DNA of 63,719 bases from Micromonospora citrea (GTDB taxonomy: Bacteria > Actinomycetota > Actinomycetes > Mycobacteriales > Micromonosporaceae), in contig NZ_FMHZ01000001.1 of the NCBI RefSeq assembly GCF_900090315.1, positions 1-63,719 of the forward strand. The letters run 5' to 3'. The number at the start of each line of letters is the position of its first letter. Within the stretch, counting starts at the first letter, position 1. Below the pieces are notes generated by a model. It saw only the letters and a program-made list of their open reading frames with translations, made no database searches and was not told the DNA's origin. Of this stretch, positions 44,317-53,470 are shown piece after piece. The position numbers and the translations under genes are program-made.

Positions 44317-45669
44317 TCACCGTGATTGCCCGGCCGCCCTACCGGGCGAAGGCCGCGGCGCCCGGCTCGGACTGCTGTCCGCTGCCGGCGCTCCTGGCCG
44401 TGCCGGGCGGGGGAACGCCTGGGCGGCCACGCTGGCGGCACTCGGCTTGAGCCTCTGCGACAACGCTCGGCTGAGGTCGCGCACCAGGTCGTCGTCAGCG
44501 GTCGCCGGCCGCCAGCGCGGGGCCGCACGGTAGACCAACGACCCGGCGGGACGCTGCAGGGCAGACTCTCCCCGGACGAACAGGTCATGGCGCTGTACAG
44601 CGCTGCGCAGTCCCCGGTGCAGGGTGACGGCGAGCAGCGGCAGCTCAGTACCGAGGCGCGCGAGGTCCCCGATGTGCCGGACACGGTCGTGAGCATCAGG
44701 GTTCAGCAGCGAGCGGGTCCACCGCAGGGCCTCGCCCAACTCCGCCGCAGCGTCCCGAGCGAGCCCCGTCGGCGGGGTGGCGCGCAGGTCGGCAGCGGCG
44801 ATGGCTGCCTGCCGCCAGCCGCCGATCATCTCCGGATTCCCGTGGGCCATCAGGACGTGCACGGCCAGACCGAGCTGGGTGCCGACCTGCAGATGCGCCC
44901 CGGTGACCTGGTCAGGATGCTGCCAGAGCCAGGACCGTCCGGCCCGCGTGGCGGCGATCGCCGCATCGACGGTGGCCACCGCTGGGGCTGGGTGCAGCGG
45001 CGACCGGGCGATGTCGAGTTCGTCCAGGCCAGGTTGAGCCTTCGCGGCAGCGACCAGCTCGCGGGCGACGGCGCCGAGCCGACTGCCGGTTGTCCACCTG
45101 GCGGTCTCCGCCACCGGGCGGTACGTCTGCGCCGCCGGTCCACCCTGGTCCAGCCAGGCGGGCACCCTGCCGTCGAGTCGCACGGCGTCGACGGTGAGCT
45201 GGGCGAGGTCGCCCAGCGCCCTTTGGACGCCACCGCCGGCCCGAATGGCGATCCCCTCCGGTGTCCCTGGACGCTGTCCCAGCGGGACGTGGCTGGCGAT
45301 GATGTCGCCCATGACGCCAACCGCGTCGACGGCTCGGCGTAGGGAGCGCGCGGGACCGGTGGTGACGAGCGGTGCCGGCGGGTACTGCTCGGCCACCATC
45401 GCGGCGGCCCGCAATCCCACGTAGAACCTGGTCAGGCTCTGCCCGTGTCGTCCGAGAATCAGCGCAGCCGCCGCCCGGTCCGGCACCTCGGCGGCGGGCC
45501 GGCCGCCGACCAGCAACTCGGTGACCCTGGCCAGTTGGTGGTAGAGATCAGACCGGGCACTGACCAGGGCGTTGATCTCAGCAGTGGTGCTCGCGCGATG
45601 TCCGCTCATCGCCGCGGTGGCCGCGCGCACCGCCCGCTGCGCCTCCGCGTGCCAGAAGCCGACTGTCAT
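44317..45669 (-). CDS. hypothetical helical protein, 450 aa
   Basis: ATG 45669 (ATGA overlap with the gene upstream); the frame open to 46125 is a shadow. Almost all alpha-helical (MTVGFWHAEAQRAVRAATAA; SARSDLYHQLARVTELLVGG) with a Pro/Arg-rich tail. No motif recognised. Similar long helical proteins are common plasmid hypotheticals in Micromonosporaceae. Confidence 0.7.
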   Translation of the reverse strand: MTVGFWHAEAQRAVRAATAAMSGHRASTTAEINALVSARSDLYHQLARVTELLVGGRPAAEVPDRAAAALILGRHGQSLTRFYVGLRAAAMVAEQYPPAPLVTTGPARSLRRAVDAVGVMGDIIASHVPLGQRPGTPEGIAIRAGGGVQRALGDLAQLTVDAVRLDGRVPAWLDQGGPAAQTYRPVAETARWTTGSRLGAVARELVAAAKAQPGLDELDIARSPLHPAPAVATVDAAIAATRAGRSWLWQHPDQVTGAHLQVGTQLGLAVHVLMAHGNPEMIGGWRQAAIAAADLRATPPTGLARDAAAELGEALRWTRSLLNPDAHDRVRHIGDLARLGTELPLLAVTLHRGLRSAVQRHDLFVRGESALQRPAGSLVYRAAPRWRPATADDDLVRDLSRALSQRLKPSAASVAAQAFPRPARPGAPAADSSPSRAPRPSPGRAAGQSR

Positions 45670-46043
45670 GCCAGGGCCGCCGCTGCCCGGCGCAGTTGCT
45701 GGGCGGCAGCGTCGTGGTCGAGGCGCTGAGCCAGCCCGTCGTGGGGGTCGGCGGCGCGACGATCGTGGTGCTGGGCGAGGTGCTCGACGAGGTCCCTCAC
45801 CGCGGCCCGGATCTGGGGTCCGTCGGCGTCCGGGACGGCCGTATCGACGATGACGTCGTCGTCGCCGTAGAGCCGGCCTCGGACGTCGAGCACCTCCAGG
45901 CCGAACTGGTCCCATGCGGTGTTGGCACCAGACAGGTGTTTCCAGGCTTCGATGGCCAGGTGAATAGCCCCGGCGGCAGCGAGGTCGTCGTTGCCGGCGG
46001 CGAGTCTCGCGCTGAGCGCGCTTGTTGCGTCCGCGAACTCCAT
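45666..46043 (-). CDS. hypothetical protein, 125 aa
   Basis: ATG 46043. Helical, acidic (AAGNDDLAAAGAIHLAIEAW; LVEHLAQHHDRRAADPHDGL). First gene of a coupled pair with the 450-aa protein; the conserved pairing suggests a complex. Function unknown. Confidence 0.7.
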   Translation of the reverse strand: MEFADATSALSARLAAGNDDLAAAGAIHLAIEAWKHLSGANTAWDQFGLEVLDVRGRLYGDDDVIVDTAVPDADGPQIRAAVRDLVEHLAQHHDRRAADPHDGLAQRLDHDAAAQQLRRAAAALA

Positions 46044-46155
46044 GCGCGCAGCCTCCCGTCACCACTGCCTCGCCGTCCACCCCGCCGGCACCGGCCTGTG
46101 GAAGACTCGCTTCAATCCACAGCACCGGCGCGCCGCAGTGAGTGGAAGGGCCCTG

Positions 46156-46731
46156 CTACGTGGCAGTGCCGGGGCGTCCCCCGGCCTGCTCGTCGAGGCG
46201 ACGCCGGTACCACGAGGCCGCGAGGAAGGCCGCGAGCACGCCGAGGATCGCCGAGCTGATTCCTGCGGTCGTGCGGACCGGTCCAGTGCCGACCCAGGAG
46301 GCAACCAGCGCGACCGCCGCCAGCACCGCGCACACGATTGCGGTCATCGGGGGCCGGTCCGGGCTCGGGGGCGGCTCCATCGGTGGTCGCTGCACCAGCA
46401 GGATCTGGGCGTCCTGCGGGTTGACGCTCACCTGGTACCCAGCCTGCTCTAGGACCTGCTGGTAGCGCTGCACGGTCTCGGGGAAGCGTGTGCCGCAGTA
46501 CGAGACAACGAAGGGCTCGGTGCCGTCTTGGCTGGTGTTGGCACCTTCGACGGCGAACCCATCGAGGTGACGCTCGTCGAAGTCGACGAACCCACCTCGG
46601 CGCAATGTCCGCCGGATCGCCTCCGCGTCGCGGTCGCGCGGTGACCACAACGGCCGCTGGCCCTTGCCGTACCCGAATTCCGGATCATCCATGACCGTCA
46701 CCGTACCGTTCGCCCACTGATCTGTATTCAT
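46156..46731 (-). CDS. hypothetical membrane protein, 191 aa
   Basis: ATG 46731. Soluble N-terminal domain of about 115 residues (AEAIRRTLRRGGFVDFDERH; SYCGTRFPETVQRYQQVLEQ…) followed by two membrane helices (TAIVCAVLAAVALVASWVGT and ISSAILGVLAAFLAASW) and a short basic tail. Looks like a membrane-anchored domain facing the cytoplasm. Family not recognised. Confidence 0.7.
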   Translation of the reverse strand: MNTDQWANGTVTVMDDPEFGYGKGQRPLWSPRDRDAEAIRRTLRRGGFVDFDERHLDGFAVEGANTSQDGTEPFVVSYCGTRFPETVQRYQQVLEQAGYQVSVNPQDAQILLVQRPPMEPPPSPDRPPMTAIVCAVLAAVALVASWVGTGPVRTTAGISSAILGVLAAFLAASWYRRRLDEQAGGRPGTAT

Positions 46732-46885
46732 AGCTCATTCCGGGAGGGGCGGGCGCGGGTGCGCCGGCCATCCGTCGTGGACGGACGTTAAGATATTGGT
46801 GCGAGGCACTGCACGACCCCGACACGTCTCGAAAACGGTGCGCCGGACACCCCGGGCCGCACATTTACGAGTCGGAGGTAGGGCA

Positions 46886-47059
46886 GTGAGGCAACACAGA
46901 TGGTGGTGGCAGAGACTCCTGCGAGGGAGGTCGATGCCGCTGCCGACGGGTCGGCAGCGCAAGCGCTGGCTGGCGGTGGGAGAGGCGGTGGCCGTGATCC
47001 TGCGGATCGTCGCCTCACTGGTGATGCTGATCAACGGCATCGACACCCCAGGCAGGTGA
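46886..47059 (+). CDS. 57-aa basic membrane peptide
   Basis: GTG 46886 preceded by GGAGGTAGGGCA, a near-ideal ribosome-binding site. A strongly basic, Trp/Arg-rich N-terminus (RQHRWWWQRLLRGR) precedes one hydrophobic helix (VAVILRIVASLVMLINGI). Divergent from the gene before it. The layout recalls small membrane toxins, but no antitoxin is seen. Confidence 0.6.
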   Translation: MRQHRWWWQRLLRGRSMPLPTGRQRKRWLAVGEAVAVILRIVASLVMLINGIDTPGR

Positions 47060-47171
47060 CGCGATGCCGGCACCTGCGGGGGAAGCGGAACGGTCCCCAT
47101 CTCGGGGCACGAGATGAGGACCGCGTGACGCTGCAGGCGGTCTAGTACCACCCGTTCATCTGATCCACCAA

Positions 47172-47212
47172 GGCGGTCCCGGAGTTCGCGCTCCGGGGCC
47201 GCCGCTCTTTCC
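47172..47212 (+). terminator. terminator in the gene-free stretch 47060-47414
   Basis: A 13-bp stem with one G·T pair (GGCGGTCCCGGAG with CTCCGGGGCCGCC), 6-nt loop and the tail GCTCTTTCC ends the small plus-strand gene's transcript. The rest of 47060-47414 holds no gene; 47250-47300 is comparatively AT-rich (TTCTACTACTTACAACG) and could be a plus-strand promoter with nothing obvious behind it. Confidence 0.65.
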
Positions 47213-47414
47213 AGCGGTTCGACAGTCGGTTCACTGCCTGACGCGCTCGATAGGATTCTACTACTTACAACGTCATGCGTGTTATTACGGATGCCCCTCC
47301 CTGCCAGCCTGTTTGCGTTTGTCGAAGTTACGATCGGATACCGTACTCGGCTCCGACAGTCGTGATCCACGATCACTCACGTTGTCCTGCACGGTTTTGG
47401 GGTTCACGACAGGG

Positions 47415-48323
47415 TCAGTCGAAGATGCGCTCAACGACGGCGGCCTGTTCGGCGGTGCCGGCGCGGAAGTAGCGAGCGGTGGTATCGAGGGAGGCGTGGC
47501 CGAGCAGGGCCTGGACCTGTGCGGGGTCGGCGCCGCCTTGGCGTAGTCGGGTGGCGTAGGTGTGGCGGAGTCGGTGCGGGCGAAGGCCGGGCAGTCCGGC
47601 GGCGGAGCCGACGGTGAGGACGACTTGGGCGACGCCGGAGTCGCTAAGCGGGCCGCGCTGGCCGGTCCACAGCGGTCCCGGCTCGGTGCCGCGGTGTCGG
47701 ATCCAGGCGGTAAGCCGCTCGCGCGCGGCGGCCGGGACCGGCACGTGACGGACCTCGTCGCCCTTGCCGTGCAGGCGGATCGTGCCGGTGCGGGCGGTGA
47801 GGGCGAGGTCGTCGACGTCGAGGCGGGCGCATTCCTGCGCGCGGGCGCCGGTGTAGAGCAGCACGGCGACGATGGCGGCGTCGCGGGCTCCGCGGCGGCC
47901 GGCGGCCCGCTCCACCGCGCCCTGCTCCTTCGGCGTGAGCGCGTCCGGTTCGCCGGGGCGGGGCACGCGGGCCCGCTTGACCTTTAGTCGCAGGCCGGCG
48001 CCGATCTCGTAGAGCAGGTCGACGGCGGCGAGGGCCTGGTTGACGGTGGACGGGCTGGCCTTGGTGGCGATGAGGTGCCGGCGCCAGGCGGTGACGGCGG
48101 CCTCGGCGCCGACCTGGTCGACGAAGGCGTCAGGGTGCTCGTCGGCGTGCGCGGCGAGCCAGGCGGCGTATGCGCGGGCGCGGGCCCGGTAGGCCTTGGT
48201 GGTGTTGGCGGCCAGGGCGCACCGGTCGAGGTGCCGGTGCAGCGCCACGAGGGCCCGGTTGACCGCCGCCTCCGGGTGAGCGGGGCGCAGCGGGACGATC
48301 TTCGCGGTCGCGGTGCGGGCCAT
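47415..48323 (-). CDS. tyrosine recombinase (XerC/integrase family)
   Basis: 302 residues from ATG 48323 (frame open to GTG 48374). SAM-like N-terminal domain (AANTTKAYRARARAYAAWL) and a full catalytic domain: Arg in LLYTGARAQECARLD near 156, Lys in LHGKGDEVRHVP, HRLRHTYATRL near 251, LGHASLDTTARYF with the tyrosine near 281. Compact size fits a plasmid multimer resolvase or XerC-like enzyme more than a large phage integrase. A cluster of matching inverted repeats lies just upstream. No excisionase gene recognised. Confidence 0.88.
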   Translation of the reverse strand: MARTATAKIVPLRPAHPEAAVNRALVALHRHLDRCALAANTTKAYRARARAYAAWLAAHADEHPDAFVDQVGAEAAVTAWRRHLIATKASPSTVNQALAAVDLLYEIGAGLRLKVKRARVPRPGEPDALTPKEQGAVERAAGRRGARDAAIVAVLLYTGARAQECARLDVDDLALTARTGTIRLHGKGDEVRHVPVPAAARERLTAWIRHRGTEPGPLWTGQRGPLSDSGVAQVVLTVGSAAGLPGLRPHRLRHTYATRLRQGGADPAQVQALLGHASLDTTARYFRAGTAEQAAVVERIFD

Positions 48324-48340
48324 CCGGTCCACCACCCTTC

Positions 48341-48439
48341 TTATCCACTGAGTTTGGGCCGGACTTTCAGCCACGCCTTAAAGACGTTATCCGCTGAGAT
48401 CCTAGGCAGACTCAGCGGATAAGGATAGTTATCCGCTGG
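48341..48439. repeat. four copies of TTATCC(G/A)CTG next to the recombinase gene
   Basis: TTATCCACTGAG 48341-48352 and TTATCCGCTGAG 48387-48398 point right, CTCAGCGGATAA 48411-48422 is the exact inverse of the second, and TTATCCGCTGG 48429-48439 points right again. The central inverted pair has a 12-nt spacer. Likely binding sites for the recombinase (resolution/core site or arm sites) or autoregulatory operators. The motif also resembles a DnaA box. Confidence 0.7.
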
Positions 48440-48523
48440 CTGCATTGGAGAGCGGCCGACGGCCCCGGCGAGAACTGGGCGCGCCGGGGCCGGCCATCGT
48501 CGGCAGCATCTGGACGGCCGGGG

Positions 48524-49186
48524 TCAGCCAGCCGCGTCGCCATCGTCGTCGCGCTCTCGATCATCACCTGGCACGAACCTGACGTCCTCAGGCGTGACCG
48601 CCAGCGGCACCCCGGAGCTTTCGAGGGCGCTCAGAATCTGCGCCGCCAGACGTTCCTGCTCGGCAGTCCGGCGGTGGTGTTCGTCGTCCTCCACGTCCAC
48701 GGCAACTCGGGCGGCTAGCACTTCACGCAGGACCGTCATCTCGGGCGTGAACTCAAGCCAACCGCCGGACCGGCCTTCCGCCCATTTCACCGACAGGCCG
48801 GCGTCCAGGGCGCTACGGACAGCGACCGCAAGATTCTCCAGTGCTTCGATCTGGGCGGCGGCAGCAGCGCGGGTCTGCGCGGCCGACTCATAAGCCCGAC
48901 GGCGCCAATGATCGACGGTTATCGCGAGGTTGAACTCGGCGGGCTTGACGGTCAGTTCCGTCCACCTCCACAGGCCGAGCGCTCCACCGATGGCGACAGC
49001 CTCGGTGAGCTTCGGCTCGCGGTGCCCCTGCTCAAGCTTCCAGATCGTTGCCTGAGTGCAGGGGTGGCCAAGTTCCTTGACCCGCTGGGCCAGATCGGCC
49101 TGGGACAGACCCCGCGCCTCACGGGTCTTGCGCAGGTTGATCGCGAAGTACTCCGCGACCGAGCTATCGGAATCCAGCGTTGGCAC
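48524..49186 (-). CDS. XRE-family transcriptional regulator, 220 aa
   Basis: ATG 49186. N-terminal HTH (YFAINLRKTREARGLSQADL, TQATIWKLEQGHREPKL) followed by a helical middle and a C-terminal domain with an acidic tail. The divergent intergenic region carries three similar palindromes that are its probable operators and would regulate both itself and the small membrane gene on the right. Confidence 0.85.
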   Translation of the reverse strand: MPTLDSDSSVAEYFAINLRKTREARGLSQADLAQRVKELGHPCTQATIWKLEQGHREPKLTEAVAIGGALGLWRWTELTVKPAEFNLAITVDHWRRRAYESAAQTRAAAAAQIEALENLAVAVRSALDAGLSVKWAEGRSGGWLEFTPEMTVLREVLAARVAVDVEDDEHHRRTAEQERLAAQILSALESSGVPLAVTPEDVRFVPGDDRERDDDGDAAG

Positions 49187-49210
49187 TCCCTGATTCCCAT
49201 CTCTCGCTTA

Positions 49211-49288
49211 ACTCCGAAATGGAGTCAGGTACGACTACGAACCATAGTGTACTCTGCTGCGGAGTCAAGGCCCAATCTGAATTGGAGT
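49211..49288. promoter_or_regulatory. three operator-like palindromes between divergent genes
   Basis: ACTCCGAAATGGAGT 49211-49225, ACTCTGCTGCGGAGT 49251-49265 and AATCTGAATTGGAGT 49274-49288 share the consensus ACTCyG-n3-yGGAGT. The last ends 4 nt before the GTG of the small membrane gene. TAGTGT at 49246 may be a -10 box between sites. Confidence 0.7.
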
Positions 49289-49292
49289 CGAC

Positions 49293-49511
49293 GTGGCGAA
49301 GCAGCCGCAGACCGACAGCCGCCCCTACCTGCTCAGCGTCCGAGCGAGCATCATCCTGGCGTTGAGCGCACTGGTCGGCAGCGCGACCGCCGGGCTGACC
49401 ATCGCGTCCGGCGGAGGCTGGGCGAAGGCACTGCTTACCGGCGGCGCGGCGGCCGGCGGCGCGATCGCGCTGTTCAACCAAATCATCGGGGACGACGGCG
49501 GCGCTCGGTGA
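49293..49511 (+). CDS. 72-aa holin-like membrane protein
   Basis: GTG 49293, very close to the third operator, so probably a short or leaderless transcript; no strong ribosome-binding site. Two hydrophobic helices (VRASIILALSALVGSATAGL and ALLTGGAAAGGAIALFNQII) with a short acidic end. Layout resembles small phage holins or plasmid membrane peptides; repression by the XRE regulator is likely. Confidence 0.65.
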   Translation: MAKQPQTDSRPYLLSVRASIILALSALVGSATAGLTIASGGGWAKALLTGGAAAGGAIALFNQIIGDDGGAR

Positions 49512-49560
49512 CCCGCGACCAGCCAGGCATGAAGCAGGGCCCCTCCACCGGGATTGCTGG

Positions 49561-50391
49561 TCAGTACAGGGCCGGCGGGCGAGCTGCCGTCTTAGCCAGT
49601 CGCTGGGCGCGGGCGTAGAGCTCTTCGCGGGCAACGGTGGGGGGAGCCCAGCCGCCGGCCCAGATGGTGAGGAACCGCTCGGCGGCCTGTTTGCGGGCAG
49701 CGGCCGACCCAGCCCGCTGGTAAGTGGAGTCGGCGAGCAGGTCCGCAGCAAGCTGCTCGTAGTGGTCGTCGATGTCGGCGTACCGCTGCCGGGTCAGCTC
49801 GTCGGCGCGGTCGCAAGCCAGCCGCACGGCCGTGTGCGTGATGCGCTCGTCGATGTCGGCGGGCAGGTGCTGCTGCGCGAACCGGTATCGGCCGCCGCCA
49901 GGCTTCTCAACGCGGAACTCGGGCATCGCGAGCAGGGCCTGCACGGCGGGCTCGGCCAGTTCGGCCCTCTCGCTCTCGGTCAGCCAGCGCGGCCGGTCGT
50001 CGTCGACGTCCTCATCACGGACAGCGGCTCGGCTCGCGTCGACCAGGTCTTCCCACTCGGTGTACCAGGACGCGGTGTGCTCCCAGAAGTGCACGACGCC
50101 GCCGGCGACGAACGCCATCTCGATGCCGTGCAGCTGTCCGCGGCGGGCGAGCAGGTGCCGTGGCGGATCGGCCACCAGGGCCGGGTCCGGGTCGAACGGG
50201 TCGACCTCCAGATACAGGGCTGGCGCACCCATCCGCTGCGCCAGGGCCAGGAAGCCCGGCAGGTCGATGACCTCCGCGTCGAGCTGCACCTCGGGCCCGA
50301 GATCGTGCAGCGGCACAGCGGGCACCACCGTCATGGCGTGCTGCTCGGCGAAGGCGGTCGCCGAGGACCGCAGGCTGCTCACGTCGTCCAC
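49561..50391 (-). CDS. hypothetical protein, 276 aa
   Basis: GTG 50391 (or 50382). The open frame continues to 51351 only as shadow. Mixed alpha/beta N-terminal half (MTVVPAVPLHDLGPEVQLDA; ALYLEVDPFDPDPALVADPP; MAFVAGGVVHFWEHTASWYT) and a helical C-terminal half rich in charged residues. No ribosome-binding site is obvious. No family recognised. Confidence 0.65.
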   Translation of the reverse strand: MDDVSSLRSSATAFAEQHAMTVVPAVPLHDLGPEVQLDAEVIDLPGFLALAQRMGAPALYLEVDPFDPDPALVADPPRHLLARRGQLHGIEMAFVAGGVVHFWEHTASWYTEWEDLVDASRAAVRDEDVDDDRPRWLTESERAELAEPAVQALLAMPEFRVEKPGGGRYRFAQQHLPADIDERITHTAVRLACDRADELTRQRYADIDDHYEQLAADLLADSTYQRAGSAAARKQAAERFLTIWAGGWAPPTVAREELYARAQRLAKTAARPPALY

Positions 50392-50502
50392 GGCGGGAAA
50401 CGTAACCGCCCTGTACGACGAACCGTAGCCGCCGCGCCCAGGTAAGCACCGGGCTGGCATACCGCTGGGCGCGACGGGTGGTGCCGCTGCAACGATGCCA
50501 GG

Positions 50503-50763
50503 GTGACCGATCCCGCGAACCCTGACGGCTACATCGGCGGCTGGGTGCTCTACGCAACCCGGTGCGGCCACCCGATCCACTACGGCAACACCGAGTTCGA
50601 CTGCCGGCTCATTTGGCACGAGTTTGACCACGGGCCGATGACCGGACCGTCGGTGGACACCGCGACGCACTCGGACGTTCGCCTGGCCACCCAAGCCGAC
50701 CTGGACGCGATACGCCGCGGTGACTCCTGCGAACTGTGCAGCCTCGACACCAAGTCCAGATAA
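50503..50763 (+). CDS. hypothetical protein with Cys pairs, 86 aa
   Basis: GTG 50503, divergent from the gene on its left. Contains ATRCGHPIHYGN and, near the end, GDSCELCSLDTK, so a small zinc site is possible. Lies 184 nt before the helicase-nuclease gene. Not recognised. Confidence 0.6.
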   Translation: MTDPANPDGYIGGWVLYATRCGHPIHYGNTEFDCRLIWHEFDHGPMTGPSVDTATHSDVRLATQADLDAIRRGDSCELCSLDTKSR

Positions 50764-50947
50764 GCCCCAGCAGCCCGCCGAGCACGCAGTGCGACTCCGG
50801 GGCGGTGGTGACGATGACCCTGGTGTCGGACGTCGAGTGCTAGTCGGAGCCGTGGGTGTAGGTGAGTTTCGGCTTGGCTGGCACCGTCTGGGCTCGGATC
50901 TGCCTTCATGGGAGGATCGCCGGGGCTTTGGGCAGAGGGGGTGGGCC

Positions 50948-53470
50948 GTGAGGTTCGATTTTGGTCGGCTTTCGACTGGCAACGCGATCAACAAGATCAC
51001 CGATCCAGCCGCGTTGTTCGACGCGCTGCCAAACAAGGCCGGCGGGTACGGGTATCTGCGGGCGGTGCAGAAGACGGTTCTGGACGCCTGGTCGACTGTG
51101 CGGGACCGGCGTGACGTGGTCATCAAGACCAACACCGGCGGCGGTAAGACGGTCGTCGGACTGCTGATTCTGCAGTGCTGCCTACACGAGAAGAAGGGGC
51201 CGGCGCTGTATCTGGCCCCGCACCCCCACCTGGCGGCGCGGGTGCGTGACGAAGCAGCCCGGCTGGGCTTGGCCGTGGTCGATGATCCAGAGGCGGTGAA
51301 GTTCCTCTCTGGAGAAGCGATCTGTGTGACCACCATGAACAAACTGGTCAATGGCAGGACACGGTTCGGTCTGTCCGTGCCCGGCAGGCGTCAGCCGATC
51401 ACCGTGGGATCGATTGTCATCGACGATGCACACGCAGCGCTTGCGTCGACGGAGGAAAAGACTCGCCTGCACATCCCCCGAAGCCATCCAACCTACAACC
51501 AACTGGTGGACCTGTTCACGGAGGAACTCAAGTCGCAGGACCTCAACGGCTTCTTGGGCATTGAGACCGCAGACCCGAGTGCAGTCGTGCCGGTGCCGTT
51601 CTGGGGTTGGCAAGACAAGCATGAGACTGTCATGCAGATCCTGCACCCGCACCGTGACGATTCGACGCTCATGTGGTCGTGGCCGCTGATCGCCGACATC
51701 CTTCCGTGGTGCCAAGCCGTGGCGACCGCCCACCAGTTCGAGATCGTGCCGCTATGCCCACCGATCGAGAAGATCCCCAGTTTCGCGGAGGCGAAGCGGC
51801 GCATCTATCTAACCGCAACGCTGGCCGACGACAGCGTCCTGGTCACCCACTTCGACGCCGACCCGGAAGGTGTCGGCAAGTCGATCGTTCCCGAGAGCGC
51901 TGCCGACCTCGGCGACCGGCTGGTGCTGTCCCCGCAGGAGCTGAACCCTGACATCGATCACGAGCAGGTGCGGGCGCTGGCCCTCCAGATCGCCAAGACG
52001 CACAACGTAGTGGTACTGGTGCCTTCCCACCCAAAGTCTCGCGAGTGGGCGGCGGAGGCGAACCTGACCATCAGCACGGCTGACGACATCAGCGCAGCCG
52101 TCTCCCGGCTTACCACCGGGCACGTCGGCCTGGTCGTCATGATCAACCAGTACGACGGCATCGACCTGCCCGACGACGCCTGCCGACTGCTGATCATCGA
52201 CAGCCTGCCCTTCGCCTACACCGGCGTCGAGCGCCGCGAGGCGACAGCACTGCGCGACAGCGAAGCGATGGTGACCCGCCAGTTGCAGCGGCTGGAGCAA
52301 GGCATGGGCAGAGGTGTGCGCAGCCGCGATGACCGGTGCGCCGTACTGCTGCTCGGTTCCCGGCTGACGCAGTTGATCGCCCGTCCGGAGATCGCCGGCC
52401 GCATGTCGCAGGCGACCCGCGCTCAACTGGACCTGTCCCGCCAAGTCGCCCGGCAACTCGAGGAAGACGGCGACGTCACGATCAACGCAATCGGCGGGGT
52501 GATGGAGCAGGTAATCGGCAACGATCCGGGCTTTCGAGCCCTGACCCGCGAAGTGCTCCTGGGCGCGACCTACAGTCCCGCATCCGTTTCGGCGTGGGAC
52601 GTGCACCTGCGCCACGCCTACAACCACGCCACCCAAGACCGGCTCAGCGAGGCGGTGATCCACGCCCGAAAAGCGGTCGAGGAAGCCCATAAAGCCGGGG
52701 ACGTAGCCCTCGCCGGCTGGCTTGGGGAGACCTACGCCACGTACCTACACGCCGTCGACACAGCCGGAGCACAGGAGGCCCTGTCCGAAGCCAGGAAGGC
52801 CAACCGCGCGGTACTACGCCCCCGGGGCGGCGTGGCTTTCCAGCGCATCGAGGTGCCGTCATCGCAAGCACAGCAGGCCGTTGACTTCCTCACCAAGCGG
52901 TACGACAACGGTCCGCAGCTCATACTGGGCGTCACCGCCGTGCTAGACGACATCGCATGGGACAACACACGCACAGCCGAGGCGGAGGCAGCTCTGGCCG
53001 AGTTGGGCGAACACCTGGGATTCACCGTCCAGCAGCCAGAGCGCGACTTCAATTCTGGACCGGACGTGCTGTGGAGCATGGGCGGGCATCGGTATGTAGT
53101 GATCGAGGCGAAGACCGGCGCAACCGCGCCGAAGATCTGGAAGGACCACATCAACCAGCTCAGCGGCTCAGTCAATTGGTGCCGCAGCAACTACGGCGGC
53201 GACGCAAAAATAACGCCGGTGCTCGTACATCCGTCCCACGTGGTCGACTCCGCAGGTACTGCCCCTCTTGGCACCCGGGTCGTCAACAGGAAAAAGCTCA
53301 AGGGCCTCAAGGACGCAGTACAGAAGTTTGCCCGGGCGCTGGCCCACGAGGATCGGTACCGCGACCCCGCCGCCGTCGAGGCCCAACTGGCTGACCTACA
53401 GCTAACTGCCGAGACACTGCTCAACGCCTTCGCAGAAACCGCCTACCGCGAGCCAGCCTCGACGATGTAA
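50948..53470 (+). CDS. DinG/XPD-like helicase fused to a PD-(D/E)XK nuclease (candidate defence gene)
   Basis: 840 residues from GTG 50948 with AGAGGGGG upstream. Walker A NTGGGKTVVGL near residue 61, DExH-like IDDAHAALA near 157, LTATLADDS for motif III, and the C-terminal helicase motif QLQRLEQGMGRGVRSRDDR near 443, a pattern of DinG/XPD enzymes; no Fe-S cysteines are apparent. The C-terminal about 150 residues contain GPDVLWSMGGHRYVVIEAKTG (D…E-x-K) and TAPKIWKDHINQLSGSVNW, a restriction-endonuclease-like site. Helicase-nuclease single chains are common in anti-phage loci. Stand-alone gene between unrelated neighbours. Confidence 0.75.
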   Translation: MRFDFGRLSTGNAINKITDPAALFDALPNKAGGYGYLRAVQKTVLDAWSTVRDRRDVVIKTNTGGGKTVVGLLILQCCLHEKKGPALYLAPHPHLAARVRDEAARLGLAVVDDPEAVKFLSGEAICVTTMNKLVNGRTRFGLSVPGRRQPITVGSIVIDDAHAALASTEEKTRLHIPRSHPTYNQLVDLFTEELKSQDLNGFLGIETADPSAVVPVPFWGWQDKHETVMQILHPHRDDSTLMWSWPLIADILPWCQAVATAHQFEIVPLCPPIEKIPSFAEAKRRIYLTATLADDSVLVTHFDADPEGVGKSIVPESAADLGDRLVLSPQELNPDIDHEQVRALALQIAKTHNVVVLVPSHPKSREWAAEANLTISTADDISAAVSRLTTGHVGLVVMINQYDGIDLPDDACRLLIIDSLPFAYTGVERREATALRDSEAMVTRQLQRLEQGMGRGVRSRDDRCAVLLLGSRLTQLIARPEIAGRMSQATRAQLDLSRQVARQLEEDGDVTINAIGGVMEQVIGNDPGFRALTREVLLGATYSPASVSAWDVHLRHAYNHATQDRLSEAVIHARKAVEEAHKAGDVALAGWLGETYATYLHAVDTAGAQEALSEARKANRAVLRPRGGVAFQRIEVPSSQAQQAVDFLTKRYDNGPQLILGVTAVLDDIAWDNTRTAEAEAALAELGEHLGFTVQQPERDFNSGPDVLWSMGGHRYVVIEAKTGATAPKIWKDHINQLSGSVNWCRSNYGGDAKITPVLVHPSHVVDSAGTAPLGTRVVNRKKLKGLKDAVQKFARALAHEDRYRDPAAVEAQLADLQLTAETLLNAFAETAYREPASTM

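Noticed and set aside
48341..48352. TTATCCACT as a DnaA box marking an origin
   Set aside because: Only one copy has the DnaA-like form; the inverted pair and closeness to the recombinase favour a recombination or operator role.
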